The notes below the pieces were generated by a model. It saw only the letters and a program-made list of their open reading frames with translations, did no database searches and was not told the origin of the DNA. From Natrinema pellirubrum DSM 15624 (lineage in GTDB: Archaea; Halobacteriota; Halobacteria; Halobacteriales; Natrialbaceae): a DNA stretch of 64,000 nucleotides. The stretch is from contig NC_019962.1 in NCBI RefSeq assembly GCF_000230735.2, positions 2,666,001-2,730,000 of the forward strand. Reading direction: 5' to 3'. Of the stretch, positions 23,055-31,159 are shown in pieces. Every line of letters begins with the position of its first letter. The first letter of the stretch is position 1. The translations under genes were made by a program, and so were the position numbers.

Positions 23055-24227
23055 GTGACGGTGACGACGGCGGATCTCGATGACCTCCTCGAGCGCGCGT
23101 CGGCGGGCGTCTCCGTCGACGGGCTCCGCGTGGAGGAGACCGACGACGGCTATCGGCTCGCGACGCCGGACGACGAGTGGACCGGCCTCAACGAGGACGA
23201 ACTGCGGCGCGCACTCGACGCCGCCGACGAGTACGTCACGAACTGGCGCTACTGGCAGGAGACCGTCGGCGGGGAGGGGACCGCTCGCCGCGCGTTCCTC
23301 CGCTGGTGCGAGCGAGCGTCGCTCGCGGACGCCGAGACCGGCAACGCGACGACTGGGCCCTGGAGCGAGAGCGGAGAGGGCGATGCGGATGCCGGCGAAG
23401 ATCCCCTGGCAGTGCCCGAGCGCTACGACGCGCTCCGCGACGGCATCGACCGAGAGTGGGGACAGCTCTCGATCACCGCCCGCTTCGTCGACGTCGACGA
23501 CCCCGACGGGGAGCGCGTCTACGACCTCTGGCACGTCGACGACGCCGACACCGATCTCGCCGACCTCGAGGTTTACGACGATCCACGGGACGCCCGCGAA
23601 CTCGCGACCTACGACGGAGACGGCCGCTACCGGCCGTTAAAGACCGCACCGACGCTGCCCGGTGGCTGGGCCTTTACCGGCCTCTCGGGTGGCGACCTCG
23701 TCGAGGCGGTCGAGTTCTTCTATCCCGCGACCGTCGCCAACTGGCACCGCGAACTGCGGGGGAACTTGGATGTCGACCACTGGCTCGAGACCGCCGAGCG
23801 CCAGACGGGGATCTACGACGTGATCGACGAACTCCCCCGCGAGGCCGTCGAGTGGATGGCCGAGGCCTGCTGTGTCGACTCACAGTGTCTCCGCCGCCGC
23901 GAGTGGGAGTACGAAGAGGGCGACGACCTCGACGTCGATGGTGGCGACGGCCCCTTCCCCTGTCGCGAGCCGTGTTCGCTCGTCGTCGCCGCCGCCCGCA
24001 AGTGGACGACCCTCGAGTCCGAGGAGGAACACACCTACGAACTCGAGTTGACGACCAGCGAGATCAACCAGCTCACGGAGCTGATCGACGCCGTCGCCGA
24101 GGGCCGTACCGACGAGATCCGCGAGGCCGACGTCTACGACGGCGCGAACCGCTACCGGGCACGATACCTCCGGGCCAAACGGTTCGACGACGAGGGCGAC
24201 CTCGAGGCGACCAGAGTCGACGACTGA
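23055..24227 (+). CDS. DR2241 family protein (CbiX-linked Fe-S protein)
   Basis: This 390-residue protein starts at GTG 23055, three bases after cbiX, so the pair is one transcript. A C-terminal Cys cluster (ACCVDSQCLRRREW, then PFPCREPCS) is suited to hold a 4Fe-4S centre, as described for DR2241 proteins, which are fused to or next to CbiX in other genomes. N-terminal sequence is acidic and mostly helical. It is probably an accessory or redox partner in cobalamin or siroheme synthesis; the exact step is unknown. Confidence 0.85.
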   Translation: MTVTTADLDDLLERASAGVSVDGLRVEETDDGYRLATPDDEWTGLNEDELRRALDAADEYVTNWRYWQETVGGEGTARRAFLRWCERASLADAETGNATTGPWSESGEGDADAGEDPLAVPERYDALRDGIDREWGQLSITARFVDVDDPDGERVYDLWHVDDADTDLADLEVYDDPRDARELATYDGDGRYRPLKTAPTLPGGWAFTGLSGGDLVEAVEFFYPATVANWHRELRGNLDVDHWLETAERQTGIYDVIDELPREAVEWMAEACCVDSQCLRRREWEYEEGDDLDVDGGDGPFPCREPCSLVVAAARKWTTLESEEEHTYELELTTSEINQLTELIDAVAEGRTDEIREADVYDGANRYRARYLRAKRFDDEGDLEATRVDD

Positions 24228-24242
24228 GCCCGACCTCGACCG

Positions 24243-24827
24243 TTATCGAACGAGTAACAAGAGTGCAACGGCGACGCCGACGAAGACGATCACCAGGCCG
24301 GCCGCGGTGACGGGGCCGCCGATCGTCGCGGCGGTCGCGCCCCCGACGCCGATCGCGACCAGCCCCAGCGCGGCGACCGCCAGCGTCGCCGGCTCGAGGC
24401 CGCCGATGAGTCGAGCGAGCGGCTGCTCGACCTCGGCCGACGCCGGCTCGGGACTGGCCGGCTCGGCCAGCGAGTCGTCGACGTCGACGGCCGACGGGCC
24501 GGGAACGACGGTGACGGGAATCGTGATCGATTCCGCCCCGTACCCCGTGAGTACCTCGAGAGTCCCCTCGACGGGTCCGTCGATCCCGTCGGCGTCGACG
24601 GCGACGGGGACGGTGGTGACGGCGTTCGGTTCGACGTAGTAGTTCCCCTCTTCGAGAGCAGCGATCCGCTCGAGGTCACCGGCGAGCCGACAGTGGGCGT
24701 GTGCGGGCGCGCTATGGCCCTTCAATCGAAGGGAGAACGAGCCGTCGACCTCGAGCGCGCTCGCGGCCGTCTCGAGGGTGCCCGTGGACTCGCGGTTGAC
24801 GTGAACGGTGACCTCGGTGTCGGGCAT
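24243..24827 (-). CDS. Haloarchaeal membrane-anchored protein, unknown function
   Basis: This 194-residue protein has an N-terminal beta-rich domain (MPDTEVTVHVNRESTGTLET onward, resembling a COG1470-type or immunoglobulin-like fold) of about 110 residues, a Pro/Glu-rich linker, and two C-terminal hydrophobic helices (ATLAVAALGLVAIGVGGATA and AAGLVIVFVGVAVALLLLV). No signal peptide is present, so the soluble domain position relative to the membrane is uncertain. It is convergent with the DR2241 gene and 12 nt downstream of the Trm112-type gene. I recognise no enzyme motif. Confidence 0.75.
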   Translation of the reverse strand: MPDTEVTVHVNRESTGTLETAASALEVDGSFSLRLKGHSAPAHAHCRLAGDLERIAALEEGNYYVEPNAVTTVPVAVDADGIDGPVEGTLEVLTGYGAESITIPVTVVPGPSAVDVDDSLAEPASPEPASAEVEQPLARLIGGLEPATLAVAALGLVAIGVGGATAATIGGPVTAAGLVIVFVGVAVALLLLVR

Positions 24828-24839
24828 GACTGGCTGGCC

Positions 24840-25034
24840 CTATGCCGGGGTCTCCTCGCGCATGTCCGGCGGCAGCAGGTTCGGGATGCCGTCCTCGATG
24901 GGGTAGGATTCGCCGCACTCGGTACAGACGAGCGCGCCGTCGACGACCTCCTCACCGTCGTAGTCGGCGTCCTCGAGTTCCAGATCGTGTTTGTCGAGCG
25001 GACAGCAGAGAATCTCCAGCAGCGACTCCTTCAT
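24840..25034 (-). CDS. Trm112-family methyltransferase activator
   Basis: This 64-residue zinc-ribbon-like protein starts MKESLLEILCCPLDKHDLEL, with Cys10/Cys11 and a later CTECGES pair, then SYPIEDGIPNLLPPD. This is the Trm112/UPF0434 pattern. In archaea these small proteins bind and activate several methyltransferases that act on tRNA, rRNA or release factor. ATG 25034 starts exactly at the conserved MKE. It is probably co-transcribed with the membrane protein 12 nt downstream. Confidence 0.9.
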   Translation of the reverse strand: MKESLLEILCCPLDKHDLELEDADYDGEEVVDGALVCTECGESYPIEDGIPNLLPPDMREETPA

Positions 25035-25111
25035 ACTACGTAGGCGAGTCGCCTCCAGCAAAAGGTTTCGGGAACGCTCCGAGCGATTCGACCCCGTTCG
25101 GTCGCTGACGC

Positions 25112-26476
25112 CTACTCGTAGGGGTTCTTGACGACGACGGTCTCCTCACGGCCGGGGCCGACGCCGACGGCGTAGACCGGCGCATCGAGTTCGTCGCTGA
25201 CGTACTCGAGGTAGGTCCGGGCGTTCTCGGGGATCGCCTCGTAGCCGTCCTCGGCGACCGCGGCCCAGTCGACCTCGGGCCAGCCGTCGAAGGACTTGAA
25301 CGTGGCCTCACAGCGGCCCCACTGTTCAGTCGTCGAGGGCATCGTGAAGATCTCCTCGCCGTCGAACTCGTAGCTGTGGCCGACTTTGACCTCGTCGAGG
25401 CCGGCCAGCACGTCGACGTGGTTGACTGCGAGCCCGGTGAAGCCGTTCGCGCGGGCCGCGTGGCGCAACATTGGCATGTCGAGCCAGCCGACGCGGCGGG
25501 GGCGGCCGGTGACGGTGCCGTACTCCCCGCCCTCGTCGCGGATGTAGGTCGCGAGTTCCTCCTCGTCTTCGGCGGCTCCCTCGTCGGGATCGTAATCGGG
25601 CGTCTGTCCCTCGACACCGCCGAGTTCGGTCGGCAGCGGGCCGGTACCGACCCGCGAGAGGTAGGCTTTGACGATGCCAATGACCTCGCCCTCGCCGACG
25701 ACGGTCGGACCGAGGCCGGTGCCGACGGTCGCCCCGCCCGCGGTCGGGTTCGAGGAGGTGACGTAGGGGTAGACACCGTGGTCGATGTCGAGGGAGGTCC
25801 CCTGCGCGCCCTCGAGCATGACGTTCTCGCCGGCGTCGATGCGCTCTTGCAGGAAGGTCCCGCAGTCGACAGTCATCCCCTCCTCGGCGAGGCGCTCGCC
25901 GTACTCGCGGTAGGTGTCATAGAGGTGGTCGATGTCGAACGCCTCGCCGGTCTCCTTGTCGAAGACGTCCTCGGCGAGGGCCTTCTTCTGGGGAACGACG
26001 TACTCGAGGCGTTCGCGCAGCGTGTCGGGGTCGAGCAGATCGCCGATCCGGACGCCGCGGCGGCCGGCCTTGTCCTCGTAGGTCGGGCCGATGCCGCGTT
26101 TGGTCGTGCCGGCGGCCAAGTCGTCTTTCTCCTCCTCCTCGATCCCGTCGAGCGCGCGGTGATAGGGGAGGATGACGTGGGCACGCTCGGCGACGCGGAC
26201 GTCCGGATCGAGCCCGCGTTCGCGGAGCGTGTCGATCTCGTCGAACAGCGTCTCGGGGTTGACGACACAGCCGTTGCCGAGGACGCCGATCTTGCCCCGG
26301 ACGGCACCGGAGGGTACCAGCGATAGTTTGTACTTCTCACCGTCGTGAACGACGGTATGGCCGGCGTTGTCGCCGCCCTGATAGCGGGCGACGACATCGG
26401 CGGCGTCGCCGTAGAGGTCGACGACGCCACCCTTGCCTTCGTCGCCGAGTTGCGACCCGACGATAGTGACGGTCAT
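25112..26476 (-). CDS. purA: Adenylosuccinate synthetase
   Basis: This 454-residue enzyme makes adenylosuccinate from IMP, aspartate and GTP, the first step from IMP to AMP. The N-terminal GSQLGDEGKGGVVDLYGD is the GTP-binding loop with catalytic Asp. Other conserved parts are GDNAGHTVVHDGEKYKLSLV, GTTKRGIGPTYEDKAGRRGV and EGAQGTSLDIDHGVYPYVTS. The C-terminal half has the GTP-binding NHVDVL. There is a halophile acidic insert after GGVEGQTPDYD. ATG 26476 is chosen because upstream residues do not fit the family. It is divergent from the small regulator at 26721. Confidence 0.96.
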   Translation of the reverse strand: MTVTIVGSQLGDEGKGGVVDLYGDAADVVARYQGGDNAGHTVVHDGEKYKLSLVPSGAVRGKIGVLGNGCVVNPETLFDEIDTLRERGLDPDVRVAERAHVILPYHRALDGIEEEEKDDLAAGTTKRGIGPTYEDKAGRRGVRIGDLLDPDTLRERLEYVVPQKKALAEDVFDKETGEAFDIDHLYDTYREYGERLAEEGMTVDCGTFLQERIDAGENVMLEGAQGTSLDIDHGVYPYVTSSNPTAGGATVGTGLGPTVVGEGEVIGIVKAYLSRVGTGPLPTELGGVEGQTPDYDPDEGAAEDEEELATYIRDEGGEYGTVTGRPRRVGWLDMPMLRHAARANGFTGLAVNHVDVLAGLDEVKVGHSYEFDGEEIFTMPSTTEQWGRCEATFKSFDGWPEVDWAAVAEDGYEAIPENARTYLEYVSDELDAPVYAVGVGPGREETVVVKNPYE

Positions 26477-26720
26477 AACAGCGGCGGGTTCATGCCGGGC
26501 CGATAAACAGATTACGGTATACGGGTCCGTCCAGAAGGTATCAGTATTTATGCGCACAGCACCAACGACGGGATAACGTGTGACACGACCGATACTGTGT
26601 CGTGGCGTTGCCCCGATCGGAAGCGTTAACTACTGACAGGAACGAGCATTGAGTTGAGAGTGGACGTTTCAGTTCTCGAGGGCAACCTTTAAAAGGTCCA
26701 AAGACAAGTTAACAAATGCC

Positions 26721-27026
26721 ATGATAGACCGACTTGAGAAGGAAGTCGATATGCTGGAACGCCATCTGCAGGTCCTGAAGATGGTCATCGAGAACGAGCC
26801 GATCGGCATCGTCAAGATGTCGAACGAGACCGGCTACCCCCACCACAAAGTCCGGTACTCCCTCCGGGTCCTCGAGGAAGAGAACCTGATCGAGCCCTCG
26901 AGCCAGGGTGCGATCAAGACCGAGCGCACCGCCGAGTTCGTCGACGAACTCGACGGCAAGATCGACGACATCGTCGACAAGCTCGAAGGCATGAAGATCG
27001 AAGACGTCGCCGAGATCGAAGGATAG
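26721..27026 (+). CDS. Small winged-helix transcriptional regulator
   Basis: This 101-residue protein begins with a helix (MIDRLEKEVDMLERHLQVLK), continues as a winged helix-turn-helix (GIVKMSNETGYPHHKVRYSL, RVLEEENLIEPSSQGAIKT) and ends in a C-terminal coiled coil (DGKIDDIVDKLEGMKIED). It probably binds DNA as a dimer. A perfect-looking CTTTAAAAGG TATA element lies 24-34 bp before ATG 26721, so the message is nearly leaderless. It is divergent from purA. Targets are unknown. Confidence 0.85.
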   Translation: MIDRLEKEVDMLERHLQVLKMVIENEPIGIVKMSNETGYPHHKVRYSLRVLEEENLIEPSSQGAIKTERTAEFVDELDGKIDDIVDKLEGMKIEDVAEIEG

Positions 27027-27177
27027 TCCCTCCGCTCGCTTCGGACATCGCCCGTCCCCGCGATCGGAGTCGACGCGAACCGATTTCTCATCGCCGTTTT
27101 CAACCGCGGTAGCGACTGCCAGAACCCGTCGAGCGATCGCCGGACAGCCGTCGAAAACGAGTTCGGAACCCGCGAGC

Positions 27178-29841
27178 CTACAGTTCGGGCACGTTCATGT
27201 GGAACCCTTCCGATCGCGATTCGACCAGACAGAGGTGATACCCCGTCTTGCGCGAGAGGTTGACGTAACTGAGCTTCGAGCCGCGGCTAAGCAGTCCGCC
27301 GCTGGTGGCCTGCTCGGCCACCTCGAGCGCGCCGGGTTCGAAGAAACTCGAGGTGACCGCGATCGCCGCGGCCAGATCCGGGTAGTTGGCCTTGACCGCG
27401 GAGGCGGCCGCCTCGAGTTCCTCGAGGGTGTCCTGGGTCGCAGGCTCTCGCGAGTCGTTGAGCGCGACCAGCACGAGCGGATTCCCCATCTTGTCGAACG
27501 CGACGATGTCGAAGGTGACCTCGTCGGGGACGTCCTCGGTGTCGTCGTCCTCGAGCGAGATCGTCGCGCCGAGTTCGGCCCGGTCGATGCGGGGGATCGC
27601 GTCGTAGAGGTCGCCCAGCCCGTCGGCGTTGCCGGTGTCACGGATCTCGTACAGCAAGGTCGCGGTGAGCCAGTCGACGAACCGGTACTCCATCGAGGCA
27701 GCGAGGAACTCGTCGTACGGCCGGCCGTCGACGGCCGCATCGGCCGAATCGAACTGCGTGTGATGTTCGAGTTGCAGGTTCGATGCGACCTCGCTGCGGT
27801 CGGCGTCGCCGTCGTGGGCCGTCTCGAGGGTCGGCTGACTCTTCGAGGCGTACCGGACGAAGAGGTTCGTCCCCGCGAGCGCTCGCTGGGCCGAGAGCTG
27901 GGTACTGGCACCGGAGTCGGTCGTTTCACTGTCGGCTTCTCGCGCCCGTTCGAGTTCCGTCTCGAGGCTCTCGATCCGGGACTGGAGCCGCTCGACCGTC
28001 GACGAGAGGTCGTCGTTCTCCGATCGCAGCCGGTCGCGTTCGGCCTCGAGTTCCTCGGCTCTCGTCTCGAGAGCCCCGTATCGCTCCTGAAGCGTCTCGA
28101 GTTTCTCGGTCAGTGCGGCGACCCGCTCGCTTGCGGCATCGGTCGCGGCCGACCGACCGCTCGCGTCGGTGTCCCCGCTACCGGCGGCCCGGTCGCGGGA
28201 CGCGTCCTGACTCGCTCCCGTCGTGGTCGTCTCCGCCGTCGTCGACGGGGTTTGGGTCGCGCTCGAGTCAGTCCGCCCGTCGCTCGACCGGGAACCGGTC
28301 GCCGTCGCGGACCGGTCGCCCGAACGCGTGCGCTCGTCGGACGCCGACTCCGACTCGCTGTTGTCCGGATCGATCGACGGGATGCGCCGCGTCTCCCGCC
28401 ACTGTTCCTCGCGCTCGAGTTCCTCCTCGAGGTCGCCGTCGGGCGTCTCGGCGTCCTCGGCCGTCGTGGGATCGGTGGGTGTCGCGGGACCCTCGACCGT
28501 CGAGTCCGCGTCGTCCTCGTCGACCCACGAAATATCGTTGCGGTCCAGTTCCTCGGCTGCCGCCTCGACCTCGGCGAGGTCCGGGTCCGTGGGACGGTCC
28601 GTCTCGACTCCGGTCGGTTCGCTCGAGTCGGTGGCGTCGTCCACGGGTTCGGCCGCCTCGGCAGATGCCGCCGGCTCCGTCGCTGTCGGGCCGTCGGCGG
28701 CCCCGTCTTCGGCCCCGGTGGTCGTGGGATCGGCCGGCTCCGTCGTCCCTCGATCGGCGTCGGACTGCGAGGTCGCGCTAGTGTCGGCGGCGTCTTGCCG
28801 TTTCGTCTCTGCAGCCGCGGGGCTCGTCACCGAACCGGCGTCGGCAGTACCGTCGGGGGCCGGCTCCTGACTGCCGGACGGGTCGGTATCGATAGCCGAC
28901 TCCGCGTCGGTAATACCGGTCGGTTCGGGTTCGGTGTCGACCTCGTCGGTCGCGGTGATCCCCGACGGGTCCTCCGTCAGATCGATCTCCGACGACAGCG
29001 ACGACGCGTCGTCGGCCACGCCCTCGGTCGATTCGGTGTCGGCGGCGGCCACGTCCTCGATCGGATCGGCCTCGACCGAGTCCGCTCCCGAAACGTCGAT
29101 CGGCTCGATAGACGAGTCCGTCGGATCGGTCGTCGGGCTGTCGGCCGCGGATGCGGTCGAGTCGGAAGCCGGATCGGCATCGGTCGCGGCGTTTGCCCCG
29201 GCCCCGGCCGTCCCGGTACTGGACGCCGAGTCGGTGCCCGCTGTCCGACTCGAGCCGGCCGCGCTGTCGGTCGTGTCCCCGGCCGCCGGCTCGTCGTCGG
29301 CCGCACCCGGAACGTCGGTCACGTCGATATCGACGTCGATGACTTCGTAGATGCCGACCTCGTCGGCCGCGCGCTCGAAGGCCTCGTCGCCGGTCAGCAG
29401 CCGTTCGGCGTTGCCGATGTAGGCGGCGGCCATCCGGCGACCACCGTAGTAGACGGCGTAGTAGTCGCCGCTGAGGACGTTCTCGCTCAGTTCGATGTAG
29501 CCGGTAAACGAGCCGCTCTGGAGGGTGTTATCGACCTCCCGGAGCGGCGTCTCGTTGGTGTAGTACTTCGCCCTCGTGTCGCCGCCGCGTTCCTCCATCG
29601 CACAGAGTAGCGGCAGCGACGGGTGTGGTGCCTCGTAGCGGGTCCCCGAGGCGGTTTCGAAGTCGTCGATGTCGCCGTCGACGACGCCGACGATCCGGCC
29701 ATTGAGCATAAAGAGCCACGTGCCGTGTCCCGAGACGGCACCCGAGAAATCGGCGGCAGCGAGATCGGAGAGGCCATCGAAACCGCCGCTGAACGGGCGG
29801 GAGTCCCACTCCTCGACGCGCTCTTGCGTGCGCGGGTCCAT
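27178..29841 (-). CDS. 887-residue tripartite protein: N-terminal sensor-like domain, disordered linker, C-terminal nuclease-like domain
   Basis: The N-terminal 170 residues form a compact domain (GTWLFMLNGRIVGVVDGDID, LSENVLSGDYYAVYYGGRRM, LLTGDEAFERAADEVGIYEV). Then come about 400 residues of highly acidic Asp/Ser/Thr/Ala low complexity, a coiled coil of about 60 residues (AALTEKLETLQERYGALETR, ELEAERDRLRSENDDLSSTV), and a C-terminal 240-residue domain (LFVRYASKSQPTLE, TFDIVAFDKMGNPLVLVALN, LVESRSEGFHMNVPEL). That last domain resembles a restriction-endonuclease-like core by its D...xVxx pattern. The ATG at 29841 is the first. It stands alone. Function is unknown. Confidence 0.75.
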   Translation of the reverse strand: MDPRTQERVEEWDSRPFSGGFDGLSDLAAADFSGAVSGHGTWLFMLNGRIVGVVDGDIDDFETASGTRYEAPHPSLPLLCAMEERGGDTRAKYYTNETPLREVDNTLQSGSFTGYIELSENVLSGDYYAVYYGGRRMAAAYIGNAERLLTGDEAFERAADEVGIYEVIDVDIDVTDVPGAADDEPAAGDTTDSAAGSSRTAGTDSASSTGTAGAGANAATDADPASDSTASAADSPTTDPTDSSIEPIDVSGADSVEADPIEDVAAADTESTEGVADDASSLSSEIDLTEDPSGITATDEVDTEPEPTGITDAESAIDTDPSGSQEPAPDGTADAGSVTSPAAAETKRQDAADTSATSQSDADRGTTEPADPTTTGAEDGAADGPTATEPAASAEAAEPVDDATDSSEPTGVETDRPTDPDLAEVEAAAEELDRNDISWVDEDDADSTVEGPATPTDPTTAEDAETPDGDLEEELEREEQWRETRRIPSIDPDNSESESASDERTRSGDRSATATGSRSSDGRTDSSATQTPSTTAETTTTGASQDASRDRAAGSGDTDASGRSAATDAASERVAALTEKLETLQERYGALETRAEELEAERDRLRSENDDLSSTVERLQSRIESLETELERAREADSETTDSGASTQLSAQRALAGTNLFVRYASKSQPTLETAHDGDADRSEVASNLQLEHHTQFDSADAAVDGRPYDEFLAASMEYRFVDWLTATLLYEIRDTGNADGLGDLYDAIPRIDRAELGATISLEDDDTEDVPDEVTFDIVAFDKMGNPLVLVALNDSREPATQDTLEELEAAASAVKANYPDLAAAIAVTSSFFEPGALEVAEQATSGGLLSRGSKLSYVNLSRKTGYHLCLVESRSEGFHMNVPEL

Positions 29842-29908
29842 ACGTCAACAAGCGGGAACCACACCAAATACGTTTCGCCTAGACTACGGCGCTAAATTCC
29901 GCCGCGAG

Positions 29909-30187
29909 TTATATTTTCGATTCGGCGTCCTCGGCCAGTTCCTTCATCCGCTTGCCGATCCGGCCGGCGCTCGAGAACTCGTCTTCGCTCATCGCACTCG
30001 CTAGGGCGTTGCCAAGCACGAAAACGGCGTGTTTGTGTTCGCTCTTGGACTTGTGGACGTGCGAGGGATCGACGTCGAGTTGGCGGTAGGGATCGAACAG
30101 CGTTTCGTCGACCTCCTCGCGCTCCGAGAAGTACTCCATGATGACGACGAGTTCTTCGTGGAGCTCGAGAAGTTCGTCTTTATGCAT
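29909..30187 (-). CDS. UPF0058 family protein
   Basis: This 92-residue helical protein begins MHKDELLELHEELVVIMEYF and has the SKSEHKHAVFVLGNALASAM segment typical of UPF0058. The family is conserved in archaea and seen as a dimer of helical bundles, with no known activity. The MHKDE start at 30187 is preferred over an ATG two codons earlier because it is the family norm. It lies between the large tripartite gene and the DUF998 gene on the same strand. Confidence 0.88.
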   Translation of the reverse strand: MHKDELLELHEELVVIMEYFSEREEVDETLFDPYRQLDVDPSHVHKSKSEHKHAVFVLGNALASAMSEDEFSSAGRIGKRMKELAEDAESKI

Positions 30188-30256
30188 ACACACCGCTTGG
30201 AACGGTTTGAAGTTAAGCGTTGTGTGGCGAGACGTCGCAAATCCGGCTCGAGGCGT

Positions 30257-30898
30257 TCAGCGTGCCGACCAGCCGGTGTCGTCGTTCCGGGATGCGATCG
30301 TGACCGCGAGCAGGAGGACCCAGCCGCCGAAGGCGACGGCGGCGACGAACTCGGGGACGGCGAACCACGTGTCGGTATCGGCCCCGCCGTCCAGCGAGAG
30401 TATCCACACTGCCCACGCGAGCGGGTGGACGAGTCCGATGAGAATCGACGAGAGGGCCAATCGGCGGTCGCCGGCCAGCGCCGCCCCGGCCCCGTAGACC
30501 CAGCCCGCGAACGGGGCGACGCCGAACACCGATAGCGCCGCGACGGCGTGGAAACTCCGCTCGAGGTAGACGGCCGTATGCTCGAGAAAGAAGATCCCGA
30601 CGCCGATCTGTCCGAGTACGGTCACCGCGAGCAATACGATGCCGGCCCGCTCGAGTCGGTTGCGACTCGCGGTCCACAGCCGCCAGGCGAATGGGAAGCC
30701 GATCAGTCCGCCGACGATCAGACCGCCGTTGAAAAGCGGGAACGTCGGCGCACCGTACCGGCCCATGTCCGAGAGCGCTCGCGTGCGCCAGGTAAACGTC
30801 TCGGGGGGAGCCACGAACGTCGCGAGGAGGATGGCCCCGAGCGTGACGACCGGGGCGGCGATTCCACAGTAGGTCGCGATTCGCTTCGTCTCAGTCAT
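30257..30898 (-). CDS. DUF998 membrane protein
   Basis: This 213-residue polytopic membrane protein has about six hydrophobic helices, such as IAAPVVTLGAILLATFVAP, NGGLIVGGLIGFPFAWRL, IVLLAVTVLGQIGVGIFF and FVAAVAFGGWVLLLAVTIAS. The loop RTRALSDMGRYGAPTFPLFN, with its conserved S-D-x-G pattern, is the DUF998 hallmark. The family is widespread in archaea without known activity. ATG 30898 overlaps a divergent frame on the plus strand. Confidence 0.85.
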   Translation of the reverse strand: MTETKRIATYCGIAAPVVTLGAILLATFVAPPETFTWRTRALSDMGRYGAPTFPLFNGGLIVGGLIGFPFAWRLWTASRNRLERAGIVLLAVTVLGQIGVGIFFLEHTAVYLERSFHAVAALSVFGVAPFAGWVYGAGAALAGDRRLALSSILIGLVHPLAWAVWILSLDGGADTDTWFAVPEFVAAVAFGGWVLLLAVTIASRNDDTGWSAR

Positions 30899-31139
30899 GG
30901 ATAGCGTCGCGGGAGTTCCGTTCTGGACGGAGTCCCGAAGACATATATCTATTTCCGATTATGTTTGTTTAATTACAGGAGTCGTCCGGCGACTGAACGC
31001 GGTCATCGGACTCCAGGTCGTGATCCTCAGTGTGATCGTCGCCTCGACGCTTCCGGCCGCGGTACTACCGGTGGTTGTCCTCGGTGGAGTCCGGCTCAGT
31101 CCGACGCTCGTACTGGCGCTGTTGCTCGTCTACTCGTGA
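30897..31139 (+). CDS. Possible small membrane protein, start unresolved
   Basis: The last 40-45 codons encode a convincing hydrophobic pair of helices: VIGLQVVILSVIVASTLPAA, then a second stretch ending SPTLVLALLLVYS. The 5' part is weak: it overlaps the start codon of the divergent DUF998 gene and contains a TATA-like ATATATCT at about 30941. An internal GTG at 31020 would give 39 residues. It could be a genuine small membrane protein or chance. Confidence 0.3.
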   Translation: MDSVAGVPFWTESRRHISISDYVCLITGVVRRLNAVIGLQVVILSVIVASTLPAAVLPVVVLGGVRLSPTLVLALLLVYS

Positions 31140-31159
31140 CGTCGGGGCGACAGTCCGTT

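Noticed and set aside
26577-26606. Short hairpin CACGAC/GTCGTG between purA and the small regulator
   Set aside because: Only six base pairs around a nine-base loop, at a level expected by chance in GC-rich DNA.
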